Shown one piece after another: positions 24,030-24,810 of a DNA stretch of 24,810 nucleotides. The DNA lies in IMG/VR virus record IMGVR_UViG_3300013132_000247, positions 1-24,810 of that record; one strand, given 5' to 3'. Source of the DNA: a virus. Position 1 is the first letter of the stretch. The number at the start of each line of letters is the position of its first letter. The position numbers and the translations under genes are program-made. The notes below the pieces were generated by a model. It ran no database searches and was not told the DNA's origin. It saw only the letters and a list, made by a program, of their open reading frames with translations.

Positions 24030-24810
24030 TGGCATTCGGTGATGGCGATTTCAATCCAAGTCCTGTCAATTATCCAGATCTAGTTTTTACTCCAGGAAGC
24101 GAAACTGGACGAAGGTGGTTTACTGCATATTCTTCACAGGCAGTTGGTGCTGCTGGTATGGTTGGTATTCCTGAATTTCAATCAAATTTCATAACTAGAG
24201 ATATTGGTGGAAAAACAGCAGGAATATGTGTCAATCCTTGGGATTTCAATCTTGTTAAAGCGTATACCGTTGAAAATGGCGGAAGCATTGTAGCAAGACC
24301 AGAAAACTATACAAGAGATTCATTCACACCCTGCGATTGCTCTTATCACAAATGTGATCGAACATTCAATGGTCTTGGTTATACGCTTGATGTTCCTGCA
24401 CTCTTTACAGAAAGACTAAACGATGCATTTAGTGTTCTAGGAGAAACTGGTTCTCAAAATGGTGTTCTACAATGGCAAAGACTTGGATTCCCCGTTGAAA
24501 ATGTATATAATCAAGTCGTAACAGGAACAGTCACTCCCGAAGAATTTAATTCATATAAGAGCCAAATAGGAGCACTAGACCAAGTTGTTCTTGGTAGTCA
24601 AGAGAGTGTTTTTGCCAACTATGTCTTCTCTAAAATATGCGGTAGTGTGACTGCTGGAATACAGGCAAAAAATAATCTGCTCTCTATTCTTGCATTTTCT
24701 GGAGAAGAAATAGTCATAACAGGACAAGATTGGGGAGATGTTGAAAGCGGAGAAGCAGATTGGACAGCCGTTGCAAATGATATTGTTAGAAACTATGCAG
24801 CATATGCAAA
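24029..24810 (+). CDS. 5' part of an unidentified virion gene (260 codons visible, runs off the edge)
   Basis: From ATG 24029, next to a perfect AGGAGG, the frame is open to the end of the window with no stop in 260 codons. The N-terminus reads MAFGDGDFNPSPVNYPDLVF. A Cys/His cluster C-x-C-x2-H-x-C falls at residues 102-109 (CDCSYHKC). A helical-looking region follows (PEEFNSYKSQIGALDQVVL), then an Ala-rich stretch. No signal peptide or membrane segment is visible, and I recognise no family. Its place directly after the beta-helix pair, coupled by overlap, suggests a virion or appendage protein. Codon use is like its neighbours. Confidence 0.8.
   Translation, partial: MAFGDGDFNPSPVNYPDLVFTPGSETGRRWFTAYSSQAVGAAGMVGIPEFQSNFITRDIGGKTAGICVNPWDFNLVKAYTVENGGSIVARPENYTRDSFTPCDCSYHKCDRTFNGLGYTLDVPALFTERLNDAFSVLGETGSQNGVLQWQRLGFPVENVYNQVVTGTVTPEEFNSYKSQIGALDQVVLGSQESVFANYVFSKICGSVTAGIQAKNNLLSILAFSGEEIVITGQDWGDVESGEADWTAVANDIVRNYAAYA

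Noticed and set aside
23734-24042. Plus-strand 102-codon frame crossing the end of beta-helix gene B
   Set aside because: It overlaps B in another frame and passes over the strongly supported start at 24029. The composition is that of a frame-shifted shadow.
1-24810. tRNA genes, CRISPR arrays, insertion sequences, attachment sites and intrinsic terminators
   Set aside because: The gaps are at most about 33 nt and hold nothing like a cloverleaf or repeat-spacer array. No GC stem followed by a T-run was found, and no transposase or integrase motif appears in any frame.

Overview
The window is a single-strand, tightly packed late structural block of a tailed myovirus in the T4-like (Straboviridae/cyanomyovirus-like) superfamily. 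The evidence is the order baseplate wedge gp25 - gp6 - a gp7-position wedge protein - a gp8-like wedge protein - a giant DUF4815-type structural protein, followed by tail-fibre and collar-domain genes. All genes read on the + strand, the DNA is AT-rich with uniform codon habits (many AGA, GGA, ATA and ACA codons), and there are no tRNAs, integrases, insertion sequences, CRISPR arrays or metabolic genes. The host cannot be read from the sequence. The gene order and the DUF4815 giant resemble marine and freshwater T4-like phages of cyanobacteria and proteobacteria more than coliphage T4.

Layout. 1-168 is the 3' end of an unidentified gene. 202-1121 holds two small genes: an unrecognised 94-aa protein and a membrane-anchored protein with a GAF-like soluble part. 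1121-7472 is the baseplate wedge block: gp25, gp6, a 620-aa wedge/structural protein and a 702-aa gp8-like protein. 7481-12589 encodes a 1702-aa structural protein of the DUF4815 type. 12589-12771 encodes a 60-aa protein whose C-terminal half is a near-ideal Ile-rich heptad repeat. 12768-15887 is a tail-fibre protein and 15900-17540 a tail-collar (gp12-like) protein. 17554-20766 and 20781-24029 are two giant, tandem, paralogous beta-helix proteins. 24029 to the right edge is an incomplete gene of unknown function carrying a Cys/His cluster.

How the genes fit together. The wedge proteins should build the six baseplate sectors. The 1702-aa protein probably forms the peripheral baseplate or fibre-attachment platform. 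The coiled-coil miniprotein, fibre, collar protein and beta-helix pair probably make up the host-recognition apparatus. Most genes overlap at stop/start codons (ATGA, TGATG, TAATG) or lie 6-14 nt apart, so translation is probably coupled. Only two gaps reach about 30 nt (169-201 and 5335-5363), and each has a 7-of-8 match to the T4 late promoter octamer TATAAATA at or just inside its left end.

The most unusual content is the paralogous beta-helix pair, which differ by a large internal insertion in one copy and a large C-terminal extension in the other. Also notable are the membrane-anchored GAF-like protein inside a baseplate operon, a gp8 homologue about twice the length of T4 gp8, and a perfect 11-bp hairpin within the 620-aa wedge gene.
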